From Gemmataceae bacterium (GTDB lineage Bacteria > Planctomycetota > Planctomycetia > Gemmatales > Gemmataceae): a DNA stretch of 64,000 nucleotides. Below, one piece after another: positions 1-9,511 of the stretch. The notes under the pieces are model-generated. The model was not told the origin of the DNA. It saw only the letters and a program-made list of their open reading frames with translations, and made no database searches. The stretch spans positions 1-64,000 of the forward strand of contig JAQGHQ010000317.1 of the NCBI GenBank assembly GCA_028288765.1. The letters run 5' to 3'. A program made the position numbers and the translations under genes. How positions within the stretch are numbered: the first letter of the stretch is position 1; the number at the start of each line of letters is the position of its first letter.

Positions 1-254
1 CGCCCCGCCGATGATCGCATGGCGGATCGCTGGCCCGCAAGTTCCTGGCATCGTGGGCCGGCTCCCAGCCGGAAGACAGACGAACTAGAGGCTCACCGGC
101 CCGGCCCACTCGGGGAGCCACGAAGTCTTAGAGGCGCACCCGCGGGCCTCACCCGCTGCCCGGGTCAAGCGACAGATTACCCGACCGCCACACCCACTAC
201 CACCCCCGCCCCCGCCCCGGGTATCATCCACCGACAGACCGTGGGGGCCGACCG

Positions 255-938
255 ATGACCGAGGCGGAATGGCTGGCTTGCGAGGACCCGACGCCAATGT
301 TGGAGTTCATCCGCAGCAAAGCATGTAGTCGGCGGCTCCGGCTGTTCGCTGTCGCGTGTTGCCGTAGCGGCATGAACCAGACCGTCCCCAAGTGGCTACG
401 CCAACTGGTTAACACGCTTGAAGGGTATGCGGACGGAATCCGGGATCAGACGAAGCTTCTGTCAAGGTACAGCAAGGCGGTTGAACAGATTGGTACGGAC
501 AGGGGAGCAATAGAAATTCCCCCCGGTGTTCCCGGACGATTTGCCGCACTCAGCCGCCGCCAGCGGAACGCCCACCTGGAAGCCCTGGTGCTGGCGTGCT
601 ACCCGAATGACCCGTTCATCGCTGCCCGCAATCTGCCGTTGATTTCGGATCGCACACCGAAACCGAACTCGCTTGTCTCACTGCACATGGCGTTCCTACG
701 CGACGTGACCGGCAACCCCTTCCGCCTCATCACCGCCGATCCCACCTGGCTCACGTCTACGGTCGTCGCCCTGGCCCGGCAGATGTACGAGAGCCGGGAC
801 TTCTCATCCATGCCGATCCTCGCCGACGCCCTCCAGGATGCCGGGTGCGAAAACGTGGATGTGCTCGACCACTGTCGGGGTGACGGGCCGCATGTGCGGG
901 GGTGTTGGGTGGTGGATCTGGTGTTGGGGAAGACGTGA
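255..938 (+). CDS. hypothetical protein of a family with N-terminus MTEAEWLACEDPTPMLEFIRSKACSRRLRLFAVACCR
   Basis: Complete 227 aa ORF; the N-terminal motif is recalled as an expanded Gemmata hypothetical family. Confidence 0.7.
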   Translation: MTEAEWLACEDPTPMLEFIRSKACSRRLRLFAVACCRSGMNQTVPKWLRQLVNTLEGYADGIRDQTKLLSRYSKAVEQIGTDRGAIEIPPGVPGRFAALSRRQRNAHLEALVLACYPNDPFIAARNLPLISDRTPKPNSLVSLHMAFLRDVTGNPFRLITADPTWLTSTVVALARQMYESRDFSSMPILADALQDAGCENVDVLDHCRGDGPHVRGCWVVDLVLGKT

Positions 939-1094
939 CCCGGTTGCGGCCCCTGGAAGCGGCGGGTATCGTGCGGGAAGTTGGCCGAGATAGATCACGC
1001 CGGCGCGATCGAATTATATGCCCCGCGGCGAGAACGATCGGCGACGACCAGCGAGGTGATCGCAATAGGGGTGCGTGCTACGAGGTATTGGGGG

Positions 1095-1442
1095 ATGCCG
1101 CAGGACAAGAACCCGGCTGACCAGCTCACCCGCATCCTCGCCGCGATGGGCACGACAGCGGACCGAGTGGCCGAGGTGTTGCGGGCGAACGGGTGCCGGG
1201 GGTTCCGGACCGGGAACTTCCCCAGCCCGGTCATCCGGTATGCGTACCGGTGGTTCGACGACGGCAACCTCGTGCTCGTCTACTCGGCACAGGGGTGGAA
1301 GCCCGACCGGCTGTACTTGTACCGGCTCGACGGGCGCCGCGAGGAGGTGCTCCTGCCGGCGGCGGTCGCAGAGTTCTTGGCGTTGTTCGATGGCGGGGTG
1401 TACTCGGATCTCGACCTGGCGTTGGGCCGGGCCTCGGCCTGA
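1095..1442 (+). CDS. hypothetical protein
   Basis: C-terminal part of ORF 981..1442; ATG at 1095 gives MPQDKNPADQLTRILAAMG...; start uncertain. Confidence 0.5.
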   Translation: MPQDKNPADQLTRILAAMGTTADRVAEVLRANGCRGFRTGNFPSPVIRYAYRWFDDGNLVLVYSAQGWKPDRLYLYRLDGRREEVLLPAAVAEFLALFDGGVYSDLDLALGRASA

Positions 1443-1626
1443 TCGCCCTTTCGCGGCGTTCTGATCGGTCGTGGGTCAGTCCACATTGGTCTTTGAGGTG
1501 GTCGGGCCGAACCCGCCGCACCGGACCCGGCCCGCCCACTCACGCCCCCGGGAACCTGACCACCGCCCGCATCTCGTCCGCGATCTAGAATTCCCGTGCC
1601 AAACCCGCCCACCCACCCCGAATCCT

Positions 1627-1804
1627 TATTGTGTGCAGCCGGGCGGCTATTGTGTGCAGGAGGGTTATTATGTGCAAAGCCCATAAACCCCGGTTTTGGG
1701 ACCAAAAGTGGCCAAAAACCGCTTGTTTGGCCTGCCACTTTGGCGTTTATGGGCAAAGCCTCATCTTCGAGGCCCACCGGTGTTAATCTCGGTGGGCCTC
1801 GAAG
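1627..1804. repeat. three direct repeats of TATTGTGTGCA/TATTATGTGCA followed by two hairpins
   Basis: TTATTGTGTGCA, CTATTGTGTGCA, TTATTATGTGCA within 1627-1676; imperfect IR GCCCATAAAC...GTTTATGGGC at 1679-1754; perfect 15-bp stem CTTCGAGGCCCACCG at 1765-1779/1790-1804. Confidence 0.7.
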
Positions 1805-1904
1805 ACTCGACCCACCCTACAAGAAATCCTCCCCAACGGGTTTCTCAACTTCATCCTTCATTTTTTGTGCTCTTTGTGCTTCTTTGCGGCCATTCTTCTT
1901 GTTT

Positions 1905-3314
1905 TCACACACGCCCGAGCAGAAACCTCAAGGCCGGCTCCAGGTCGGGGTGGTCGAATACGAACCCGGTGTCGAGAAGCTTTCGCGGCACTGCCCGCGT
2001 GCTCGCGAGCAAGGCCTCGTCCGCGATGTCCCCGAACATCACCTTCAGCGCGGCCCGCGGGAGCCACAGGAACGCCGGCCGCCCCAGCACCCGCCCGAGG
2101 GTCTTCGTGAACGTCCGATTCTGGACCGGGTTCGGGGCGACCAGGTTCACCGGGCCGGTCAGGGCATCCGTCATCAGGCAGTGGTGGATCGCCCCGACCA
2201 GGTCGTCAACGCTGATCCACGGCACCCACTGCTTCCCCGTCCCGAGGACCGCCCCGGCCCCGGCCTTGAACGCGGGCAGCTGTTTCCCGAGCGCCCCGCC
2301 CGTCGGCGTGAGAACCACCCCGGTACGCAGGTGAACCACTCGCACCCCGGCCGCGGACGCCGGGGCGGTCGCCTCCTCCCAAACCTTGCACACCCCCGCC
2401 AGAAACCCGCCGCCGGCGGGCGCCGCGTCTTCGGTCAGTAGATTGTCCCCGCGGTCGCCGTAGATCCCGACCGCCGACGCCGACAGGAACACCTTCGGCC
2501 GGCGGTCCGGGGGGAGTGCCGCGACCGCTTCGGCGAGGTTCCGCGTCGGCACCGACCGGCTCTCGAGGATCTTCTTGCGCTTCGCGGCCGTCCATTTACC
2601 CTCGGCGATCGAATCGCCCGCGAGATGGATGACGGCGTCGCACCCGTCGAGGGCCGCCGGGTCGAGTTTCGCCTGCGGGGCCCAGCTGACGTACCGTGTC
2701 CCGTCTTCGCCCGCCGGGGCGGTCGCCGCACCGGACCCGCTCACCAGCCTGGTGACCGCGTGGCCCCCGGTCGTGAGGAACAGGACCAGGTTCGACCCGA
2801 CCAGGCCGCGAGACCCGGTAACCGCGACCTTGAGCCGTGGGCGGTCCCTGTACAGCCCGTGCCGGCGGAGGTCGCTCGCGGTCAGGACGTGGCGGTAGGC
2901 GAACATTGCCCGCAGGCGGTTGCGTACCGTCCGTTCGCCGAACAGTCGGCCGACCGCCCTGAGCGGGATGCGGTATTCGATGCGGTCGTCGATGAACGAC
3001 GCGTCGGGGCCGTTCGGAATCATCGTGTGCGTATGGTTCCAGAACGCGAACGGCCCCTCGATCTGCCTGTCCTGAAACCCCTCACCGGGGCGGAAGTCGT
3101 ACGCCTCGGAGACGAACCGCCCCTTGAGCGGCCCGACGATCGGCGTGCGTACCGTGACCCGGTACGGGGCCGTCCCGAACTCGCCCTCCTTGCCGACGAC
3201 CTCGACTCGTTCCCACGGCGGGTTGAGGCGGAGAAACGCGCCCGGGCGGGCGTGCCATGCGTACAGATCATTCGCCGAGGCCGGCATTGCCGAACGGAGG
3301 GTGAAGAGGGACAT
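1905..3314 (-). CDS. TIGR01777-family NAD-dependent epimerase with N-terminal SRPBCC-like domain
   Basis: MSLFTLRSAMPASANDLYAWHARPGAFLRL... then VAVTGSRGLVGSNLVLFLTTGGHAVTRLV and SASAVGIYGDRGD; start chosen at internal ATG 3314. Confidence 0.88.
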   Translation of the reverse strand: MSLFTLRSAMPASANDLYAWHARPGAFLRLNPPWERVEVVGKEGEFGTAPYRVTVRTPIVGPLKGRFVSEAYDFRPGEGFQDRQIEGPFAFWNHTHTMIPNGPDASFIDDRIEYRIPLRAVGRLFGERTVRNRLRAMFAYRHVLTASDLRRHGLYRDRPRLKVAVTGSRGLVGSNLVLFLTTGGHAVTRLVSGSGAATAPAGEDGTRYVSWAPQAKLDPAALDGCDAVIHLAGDSIAEGKWTAAKRKKILESRSVPTRNLAEAVAALPPDRRPKVFLSASAVGIYGDRGDNLLTEDAAPAGGGFLAGVCKVWEEATAPASAAGVRVVHLRTGVVLTPTGGALGKQLPAFKAGAGAVLGTGKQWVPWISVDDLVGAIHHCLMTDALTGPVNLVAPNPVQNRTFTKTLGRVLGRPAFLWLPRAALKVMFGDIADEALLASTRAVPRKLLDTGFVFDHPDLEPALRFLLGRV

Positions 3315-3402
3315 GAGCAGCAATCCTCCCCGTCTCGGCGCGGCGGATCGGGTGTATAAAGCAGATGGCCACAAGGAGGCGCGAAAACACCCGAGGACCG
3401 CG

Positions 3403-4911
3403 ATGGCCCCGCCGCGAATCACCGTCCGCGATCTCGACGCCGATCTCGCCGCGAGTGTCGCCCACTTTCGGGCAGACGTGTCGGCGGTCGGGCGGTCGCG
3501 GGCCCGCGTCGAGGCGGCGCTCGCGGACGGGCAGCCGCACTACGGGATCAACACCGGGTTCGGCGCGCTCGCGAACAAGCGGGTCCCGGACGACCAGCTC
3601 GCCCGCCTGCAGCGGAACCTGCTCCTGAGCCACGCCGTCGGGGTCGGCGATCCGGTCCCGCTCGACATCACCCGGGTGATGCTCCGGCTCAAGATCCACG
3701 CCCTCGGGCTCGGGTATTCCGGTGTCTCGGTGGCGACCTTCCGCCGGCTGATGGAGTTCGACGGCCTCGACCTGATCCCGGTCGTGCCGAGCCGGGGGAG
3801 TGTCGGGGCGTCCGGCGACCTCGCCCCGCTCGCGCATCTCAGTTTACCGCTCATCGGGTACGGCGAGTTCTGGGCCCCCGCGGGCGGGCCGCCGGTCCCG
3901 GCCGCGGACGCATTGCGGGACCACGGGCTGAGCCCGATCGAGCTCGGGGCGAAGGACGGGCTCGCGCTCATCAACGGGACCCAGCTCATGGCCGGGTACG
4001 GGGCGGCCGTCCTGGAGAAGTGTACCAGACTGGTGCCGCTGTTCGACCTCGCCGCCGCCATGTCGCTCGAAGCCCTCCAGGGCAGCATCCGCCCGTTCGA
4101 CCCGCGGGTGTACGCCGTCCGCCCCCACCCGGGGCACGGGGTCGTCGCCGCGAACGTCCGGGCCTTGCTCGCCGCCAGCGAGATCCTGGAGTCCCACCGA
4201 CACTGCGGGAAGGTGCAGGACCCGTACTGCCTGCGGTGCGTCCCCCAGGTCCACGGGGCGAGCCGCGACGCCCTCGCGTACGCCACCGGGGTGCTCGAGA
4301 CCGAAATCAACGGGGTGACCGACAACCCGCTCGTGTTCGACGACGGGGACGTCATCAGCTGTGGGAATTTCCACGGCCAGCCGGTCGCGCTCGCCCTCGA
4401 CTTCGCGGCCATCGCCCTGGCGGAATTCGCGAGCATCTCCGAGCGCCGCATCTACCTGCTGCTGGAAGGGCACGACGGCCTGCCCAGGCTCCTGATGCGC
4501 GAGACCGGGCTGAACTCGGGGTTCATGATCCCGCAGTACACCGCGGCCGCGCTGGTGAGCGAGAACAAGGTGTTGTGCCACCCGGCGAGCGTCGACTCGA
4601 TCCCGACGAGCCTGGGCCAGGAAGACCACGTGAGCATGGGCAGCATCGCCGCCCTGAAACTGCTCCAGGTGTTCCGGAACGTCGAGACCGTGCTCGCGAT
4701 CGAGGTGCTGACGGCGGCCCAGGCGCTCGACTACCGCCTCCCCCTCCGGCCCGGCCGCGGGGTAGAAGTCGCACACCTGTTCGTCCGCCGGAACGTCCCC
4801 CACCGGGAGGCGGATTACCTGTTCCAGGACGACCTGGCGCGTGTATTCGAGCTGGTCCGCGGGACCGGGCTGCTCGACGCGGTGCGGGACGCGGGAGTGG
4901 GTCTTTCGTAG
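3403..4911 (+). CDS. hutH: histidine ammonia-lyase
   Basis: YGINTGFGALANKRV, MIO motif GSVGASGDLAPLAHL, NGTQLMAGYGA, ENKVLCHPASVDSIPTSLGQEDHVSMG; start at 3403. Confidence 0.93.
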   Translation: MAPPRITVRDLDADLAASVAHFRADVSAVGRSRARVEAALADGQPHYGINTGFGALANKRVPDDQLARLQRNLLLSHAVGVGDPVPLDITRVMLRLKIHALGLGYSGVSVATFRRLMEFDGLDLIPVVPSRGSVGASGDLAPLAHLSLPLIGYGEFWAPAGGPPVPAADALRDHGLSPIELGAKDGLALINGTQLMAGYGAAVLEKCTRLVPLFDLAAAMSLEALQGSIRPFDPRVYAVRPHPGHGVVAANVRALLAASEILESHRHCGKVQDPYCLRCVPQVHGASRDALAYATGVLETEINGVTDNPLVFDDGDVISCGNFHGQPVALALDFAAIALAEFASISERRIYLLLEGHDGLPRLLMRETGLNSGFMIPQYTAAALVSENKVLCHPASVDSIPTSLGQEDHVSMGSIAALKLLQVFRNVETVLAIEVLTAAQALDYRLPLRPGRGVEVAHLFVRRNVPHREADYLFQDDLARVFELVRGTGLLDAVRDAGVGLS

Positions 4912-5041
4912 GGCCGGCTGTGCCGGCCGGTCCGGGCGCTACTCGCGGACCGGAGGCCGAACCGGCCGGCCCTATGAAAGACCGGCACAGAACGGCCGGC
5001 ACAGCCGGCCCTACAAAAGACCGGCACAGCCGGCCCGACCC
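4908..5041. repeat. cluster of GGGCCGGCTGTGCCGGCC-type palindromes (family A)
   Basis: Several forward/inverted copies between two convergent gene ends; first copy overlaps the hutH stop codon. Confidence 0.85.
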
Positions 5042-5047
5042 GAGCGG

Positions 5048-6037
5048 TCACCGCCCCAGGTGTAGCAGCATCTCGCGCTGCCGCAATTGCTGGAGCCGCC
5101 GCAGTCCGCCGCAGATTTCCAGGTACTCGGTAAAGTCCCGGACGGCATAGATGTGGTCGTCGAGAAACTGGTCGAAGGCGGCCGGGTCGCGTTCCACTTC
5201 CAGCCACAGCTTGAGGTGCTCCTCGTCCGAAAAGTATTCGCCCGGCATGTTCCCCGGGTAGCTACCGAAGGGCACCTCGCAAACCGCATCCACACACAGG
5301 AACGGGATCTGGGTCCGGTGCGGCTCGTGCCGCATCACGTCGTGAGGGACCAGTCGTTCGCAGGTGACGATCACCCGCTTCGCCGCCCTGGCGAGTTCCA
5401 CGTCTGCCACCGACGTGCCCACGAACCGGCAGTTCCCGAACCGGTCCGCCTCGTGGACGTGGATCGCCGCCACGTCGGGGTAGAGGGCCGGGATCGCGGC
5501 CAGCTGCTCGCCGGAGAACGGGCAGGTGATGATCTTCGCCGGGCTGTGCGCGAGCGTGTCGGTCCCCAGCAGGCTGCGGGCCGGGACGAACGGGACCCCC
5601 ATCGCCGCGGCGGTGAACCGCAGGGCGAGCGTGTAGTTCGACCACTCGACGGACTCGACCGTCCCCGACTCCATCACCCGCCGGGCGTGCGGCGAGAGCC
5701 CCCGGGCCTCCAGCCCGACGACGTACGCGATATCCACCTTCGCCACCAGCTGCCCGCGGCCGGTCAGGTTCCCGGCGCACAAAACCTGGAAGTCGTGGGT
5801 CGCGGTGTGCCCGGCGAACGCGAGGTTCTGGCGCCCCTGGCGGAGGATCTCGTGCAGGACCGCGGTCGGGATGCGGTTCGTCCCGAACCCGCCGCTGGCC
5901 AGATAGTCCCCGTCGCGGACAAACCCGCGGACCGCCTCGGCGACGGTCATCACCTTGTCGACGAGCCCGCGGGGCTTCTGGACGAAGGCGGCCCGGGCCG
6001 CGTCCGAATCCGGCAGGGAGAAGAGAGGCGGAGTCAT
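5048..6037 (-). CDS. CoA-transferase family protein
   Basis: 329 aa; KPRGLVDKVMTVAEAVRGFVRDGDYLASGGFGTNRIPTAVLHEILRQG, CoA-transferase subunit A-like fold. Confidence 0.82.
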   Translation of the reverse strand: MTPPLFSLPDSDAARAAFVQKPRGLVDKVMTVAEAVRGFVRDGDYLASGGFGTNRIPTAVLHEILRQGRQNLAFAGHTATHDFQVLCAGNLTGRGQLVAKVDIAYVVGLEARGLSPHARRVMESGTVESVEWSNYTLALRFTAAAMGVPFVPARSLLGTDTLAHSPAKIITCPFSGEQLAAIPALYPDVAAIHVHEADRFGNCRFVGTSVADVELARAAKRVIVTCERLVPHDVMRHEPHRTQIPFLCVDAVCEVPFGSYPGNMPGEYFSDEEHLKLWLEVERDPAAFDQFLDDHIYAVRDFTEYLEICGGLRRLQQLRQREMLLHLGR

Positions 6038-6038
6038 A

Positions 6039-6099
6039 GCGGGCGGGGGCGTGAGCCCCCTGGATGATGGTGAATCAGGGGGCTCACGCCCCCGCCCGC
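6039..6099. repeat. perfect 24-bp inverted repeat GCGGGCGGGGGCGTGAGCCCCCTG (family B)
   Basis: Arms 6039-6062 and 6076-6099, 13-nt loop. Confidence 0.9.
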
Positions 6100-6110
6100 A
6101 GAGCCAGAGC

Positions 6111-6548
6111 TTACCGGTTCCGGTACTCCCGTAGCAACTGACGGAACCGCGGGTCCTTGCGGACCGAATCGAGGTCGTGGTCTTCTTCCATGTACCGGAA
6201 ATCGCGATACCCGAGTTCGATCGCCTTCCGGAGCGTCACCAGGGCCAGGTCCGGCTGCTGGAGCAAGGCATAGCGACAGGCGAGGTTATAGTGCGCCGTC
6301 GGGTCGGTCGGGCGGAGCGAGACCAGCTTCTTGTCCACCACCAGCCCGTCCTGGAGCCGGCCCCTGACCGTCATGTTGCTCGCCTGGGCCCGGAGGACCT
6401 CCGGGAAGTCCGGGGCGGTGGTCAGGACGCGGGTAAAGAAGTCGAGTTCGAAGTCCACCTGGTTGCGATCGGCCAGGAACGCGAGGACCGACCCGGGGGG
6501 GAATGACTCATCGGACGGCGGGCTCGGGCGCTTGCTGGGGTGCGGCAT
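6111..6548 (-). CDS. TPR-like hypothetical protein
   Basis: 145 aa; TDPTAHYNLACRYALLQQPDLALVTLRKAIELGYRDF. Confidence 0.75.
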   Translation of the reverse strand: MPHPSKRPSPPSDESFPPGSVLAFLADRNQVDFELDFFTRVLTTAPDFPEVLRAQASNMTVRGRLQDGLVVDKKLVSLRPTDPTAHYNLACRYALLQQPDLALVTLRKAIELGYRDFRYMEEDHDLDSVRKDPRFRQLLREYRNR

Positions 6549-6953
6549 GCTGTTCCCCCGTCGGGGACCGGACCGGGAACGGGTCGCGGGTGAGAGGCTA
6601 CCCCGCCCCTGCGCGGATTATACCCCCACGGGCCAGGGTAGCAAATATCGGCCGGCTGCAGTTGCCGTGCCGGTGGTGCGATTGAGCTGATGATACCGAC
6701 GGTGGTGGGGGTAGCGACCGTGCTTCGCGAACTGCCCCCGCGCCCACCTGCCGTCGCCAATCCGGACCGGTCGTCAACCCGTCTGACGTTCACCGGCCCC
6801 CCGGCCCGCTTTGTCGGGATGTCTTTCCCGGGTCACCCGATCCGCATCCCCGGCATCGTTTTAGCAGCCGATACCCGTGACTGACCTTGGCATCCTTTCC
6901 TTCCTGTGGACAATAACGATACATCACCGCGACCGGCAACGTGAGGATTACCC

Positions 6954-9449
6954 GTGGCTCTCCCCCCATTCTCCTTCACGTCGTTCTCTCCGCTTCCGCC
7001 ACCGCCGCCACCGCCCCCGTTGTCCGAAACGGCGAAACAACCGCCGCCTCCGCCCGAACCAGAATCGGCCCCCCCTGCCCCGCAAAAGCCGATCCTCGCG
7101 CCGGTCGACGAGTCGAGCGCGAATCACCCGATCCTCGTGCAGACCAACCCGCCAGCCCCCCAAAATCCAGTTATTTTCCCGACCCCGCCGCCGACCTCCG
7201 TCCCGGAAACGACCACCACCCAGAACGTAACCGTCGTCACCGTCCCACTCGCGGCCCCGACCCGGGCACCCCGCACCCGGCGGTGGACGACGCTCGGTGC
7301 CGGGTTCGGGCTCGCAGCCGGTCTCGCCGCAGGGGCCTACCACCACTCACGGCAGCCGGCCGAATTTGAGTCGGTGGCCCGGATCCAGGTCACCGGTCCG
7401 GCCGAGGCCAGGGACGTAAAGACCCAAGTGTCCATTCTCCGGTCGCAACCGGTACTCGACCGGGCGGCCCGGGGGCTCGACGACCTGCGCCCGTTCGAGG
7501 TCCCGCCGCCGAAGGCGGAGCCCGCCCGGGTCGCGTTCCTCGGCCAGGGGCTTTCGGCGGTCGGAACTTCGCCGGCTGCCGACCCCGGGAGCACACTGAC
7601 GCTGACCTTTCGGGGCCAGCACCCGACGGACACGGCGAAGTACCTCTATGCCGTCATTGCGTCGTACCGGTCGGAGCTCGCCAAGCGACCCGTCCCGAGC
7701 CCGGCCCTGGCACCGCCGCCGAAGCCGAAACCGGAATCATCCGGCCAGCCCGTCCCGGCCGACGGCGCCAAGTTCGATGCCGAACGGCAGCGGTTGACCG
7801 ACGAGCTTCGCACGCTCACGACCGAGGACGTATCCGCCGTCGAGACCCGGTTGGCTGCCAGTCGGAAGGACGCCGAGCAGGTCCGGGCCAAGCAGAAGGG
7901 CGTCGACCGCGACCTGGCGCTGATCCGCGAGACCGGGCCGGCGCGTCAGGACCGGCTGGCCACGATGAAACAGCTCGGCCTCGAACCGGACCGACCAACT
8001 CCCACTCCCGCGCCTTCGCCCGAAACCAACGGCGCGGAGGAATGGCTCCGGACGCTGGAACTCCGGAAGGCCGAGCTCGGCGAACGACTCGGGCCGGAGC
8101 ACCGCGACATGCTCGCCCTCGACGAGCAGATCAAGCTCGTGAAGGAGCGGATCGCGAAGGCCACACCCAAGGTCGTTCCGGCGGGACCCGATGCGATCGA
8201 GCGGTACCGGGTGGATCTGGAGGCCGAGCGGGCCGCGCTCGCCGCCCGGTCCGGGGTGCTGGCGGCGGCGATCGCCCACGACGAAAAGCTGGTCGGTGAA
8301 ACGGCGAGAATCCGCCAGCGGTTGCGGGAGCTTGCCGACGCCCGGAAAGACCACGAGACCCGTTCCCAGGCGAAAGGCCCGGAACCGAAGGCCGCACCCG
8401 TTCCTCAACCTACTGCGGCGTATGCCGTTCAGACTGTCTCCCCGCCGACTGATGGCGAGCGGGTGAGCCCACTCCTGTACCGATCTCTTGTCCCGGGCGG
8501 GTTGCTCGGGCTTCTCGTCGGCGGTGTGCTGGGGTTCCTTGCCTCTCTTGTCGCGACCCGCATCTCCGGGCAACCGCGGCCCTCCAAGCCGACTCCTCCG
8601 CCCAGCGTCCGCACGCCTCGGCCCCTGAAGGTTACCCGGACACCGGCCGAACCCGGTCCGAAGCTTGGCGTACCGGTGTTCGCCCAGGTCCCCCAGATCC
8701 GGGCCGATGTGCCGGCCGAGAAGAAGTCCGCCGACGGTCTATCCCCGATGCTAGTCTGTTTCTACCGTCCGACCGGGCCCGAGTCCGAAACGTTCCGCAC
8801 GGCCCGGCGGGAGCTGGCCGCTGCCCTTGGGAACCGCGGCCATCAGGTGATCGCGGTGACCAGCCCCGGCCCCGGGGATGGTAAGACCACCGTCGCGGCG
8901 AACCTGGCAATCTCGCTGGCCCAGTCCGGGAAGCGGGTGATCCTCGTCGACTGCGACTTCCGTAACGCGAAGGTCCAGGAGATGTTCCGGCTCAACCGGC
9001 TGGGCGATTCGCTCAAGTCGGTGATGGCTGCGGACGTGGACCTCCGGATGGCCGTCCGGGCGTGTGAGGTCGCAAACCTCTTCCTGCTTCCGGCCGGGCG
9101 GGGGCCGGTGGACCCGGTCGACCTCCTGACCCGCCCGAAGTTCCGCGAGCTGTTGGCCGAACTCCGGGGGAGCTACGAGTTCGTCATCGTCGACGCGCCG
9201 TCGACGATCGAAGAGCGAGAGCTGGCCCCGATCGTCGAGCCCGCGGACGGAACCGTCATGGTGATCCGTGCCGGGGCGGAGATCGTGTCGCGGTCGGACC
9301 GGGCGCGGGGGCAGGTGATGGAGGTGAGGGGCTGCGTCATCGGGGCGGTGGTCAACGCCGCCCCCACGGCCTCGGCCGTGGGACAACCGACCGCGGTCCC
9401 GCCGCCCGAGCCCGCCGTTCCGGTCACGTCCGAGACGAACCAGGGCTAA
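6954..9449 (+). CDS. polysaccharide biosynthesis tyrosine autokinase (Wzz + BY-kinase, CpsD/CapB-like)
   Basis: Walker A SPGPGDGKTTVAANLA, A' VILVDCDFRNAK, Walker B FVIVDAPS; N-terminal Pro-rich region, TM and Wzz-like coiled coil; GTG start. Confidence 0.87.
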   Translation: MALPPFSFTSFSPLPPPPPPPPLSETAKQPPPPPEPESAPPAPQKPILAPVDESSANHPILVQTNPPAPQNPVIFPTPPPTSVPETTTTQNVTVVTVPLAAPTRAPRTRRWTTLGAGFGLAAGLAAGAYHHSRQPAEFESVARIQVTGPAEARDVKTQVSILRSQPVLDRAARGLDDLRPFEVPPPKAEPARVAFLGQGLSAVGTSPAADPGSTLTLTFRGQHPTDTAKYLYAVIASYRSELAKRPVPSPALAPPPKPKPESSGQPVPADGAKFDAERQRLTDELRTLTTEDVSAVETRLAASRKDAEQVRAKQKGVDRDLALIRETGPARQDRLATMKQLGLEPDRPTPTPAPSPETNGAEEWLRTLELRKAELGERLGPEHRDMLALDEQIKLVKERIAKATPKVVPAGPDAIERYRVDLEAERAALAARSGVLAAAIAHDEKLVGETARIRQRLRELADARKDHETRSQAKGPEPKAAPVPQPTAAYAVQTVSPPTDGERVSPLLYRSLVPGGLLGLLVGGVLGFLASLVATRISGQPRPSKPTPPPSVRTPRPLKVTRTPAEPGPKLGVPVFAQVPQIRADVPAEKKSADGLSPMLVCFYRPTGPESETFRTARRELAAALGNRGHQVIAVTSPGPGDGKTTVAANLAISLAQSGKRVILVDCDFRNAKVQEMFRLNRLGDSLKSVMAADVDLRMAVRACEVANLFLLPAGRGPVDPVDLLTRPKFRELLAELRGSYEFVIVDAPSTIEERELAPIVEPADGTVMVIRAGAEIVSRSDRARGQVMEVRGCVIGAVVNAAPTASAVGQPTAVPPPEPAVPVTSETNQG

Positions 9450-9511
9450 CAGCAAGTGCCGGGTACTGAGAGCCGAGTCGTCCGCACCTGGACTCAGCGT
9501 TCTGTATTTTC

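Noticed and set aside
1596-2441. 281-aa plus-strand ORF
   Set aside because: Composed of intergenic repeat sequence and the antisense of the epimerase gene.
3124-3402. N-terminal extension of hutH in the ORF track
   Set aside because: The extension overlaps the divergent epimerase gene and lacks hutH similarity; the start at 3403 fits the family length.
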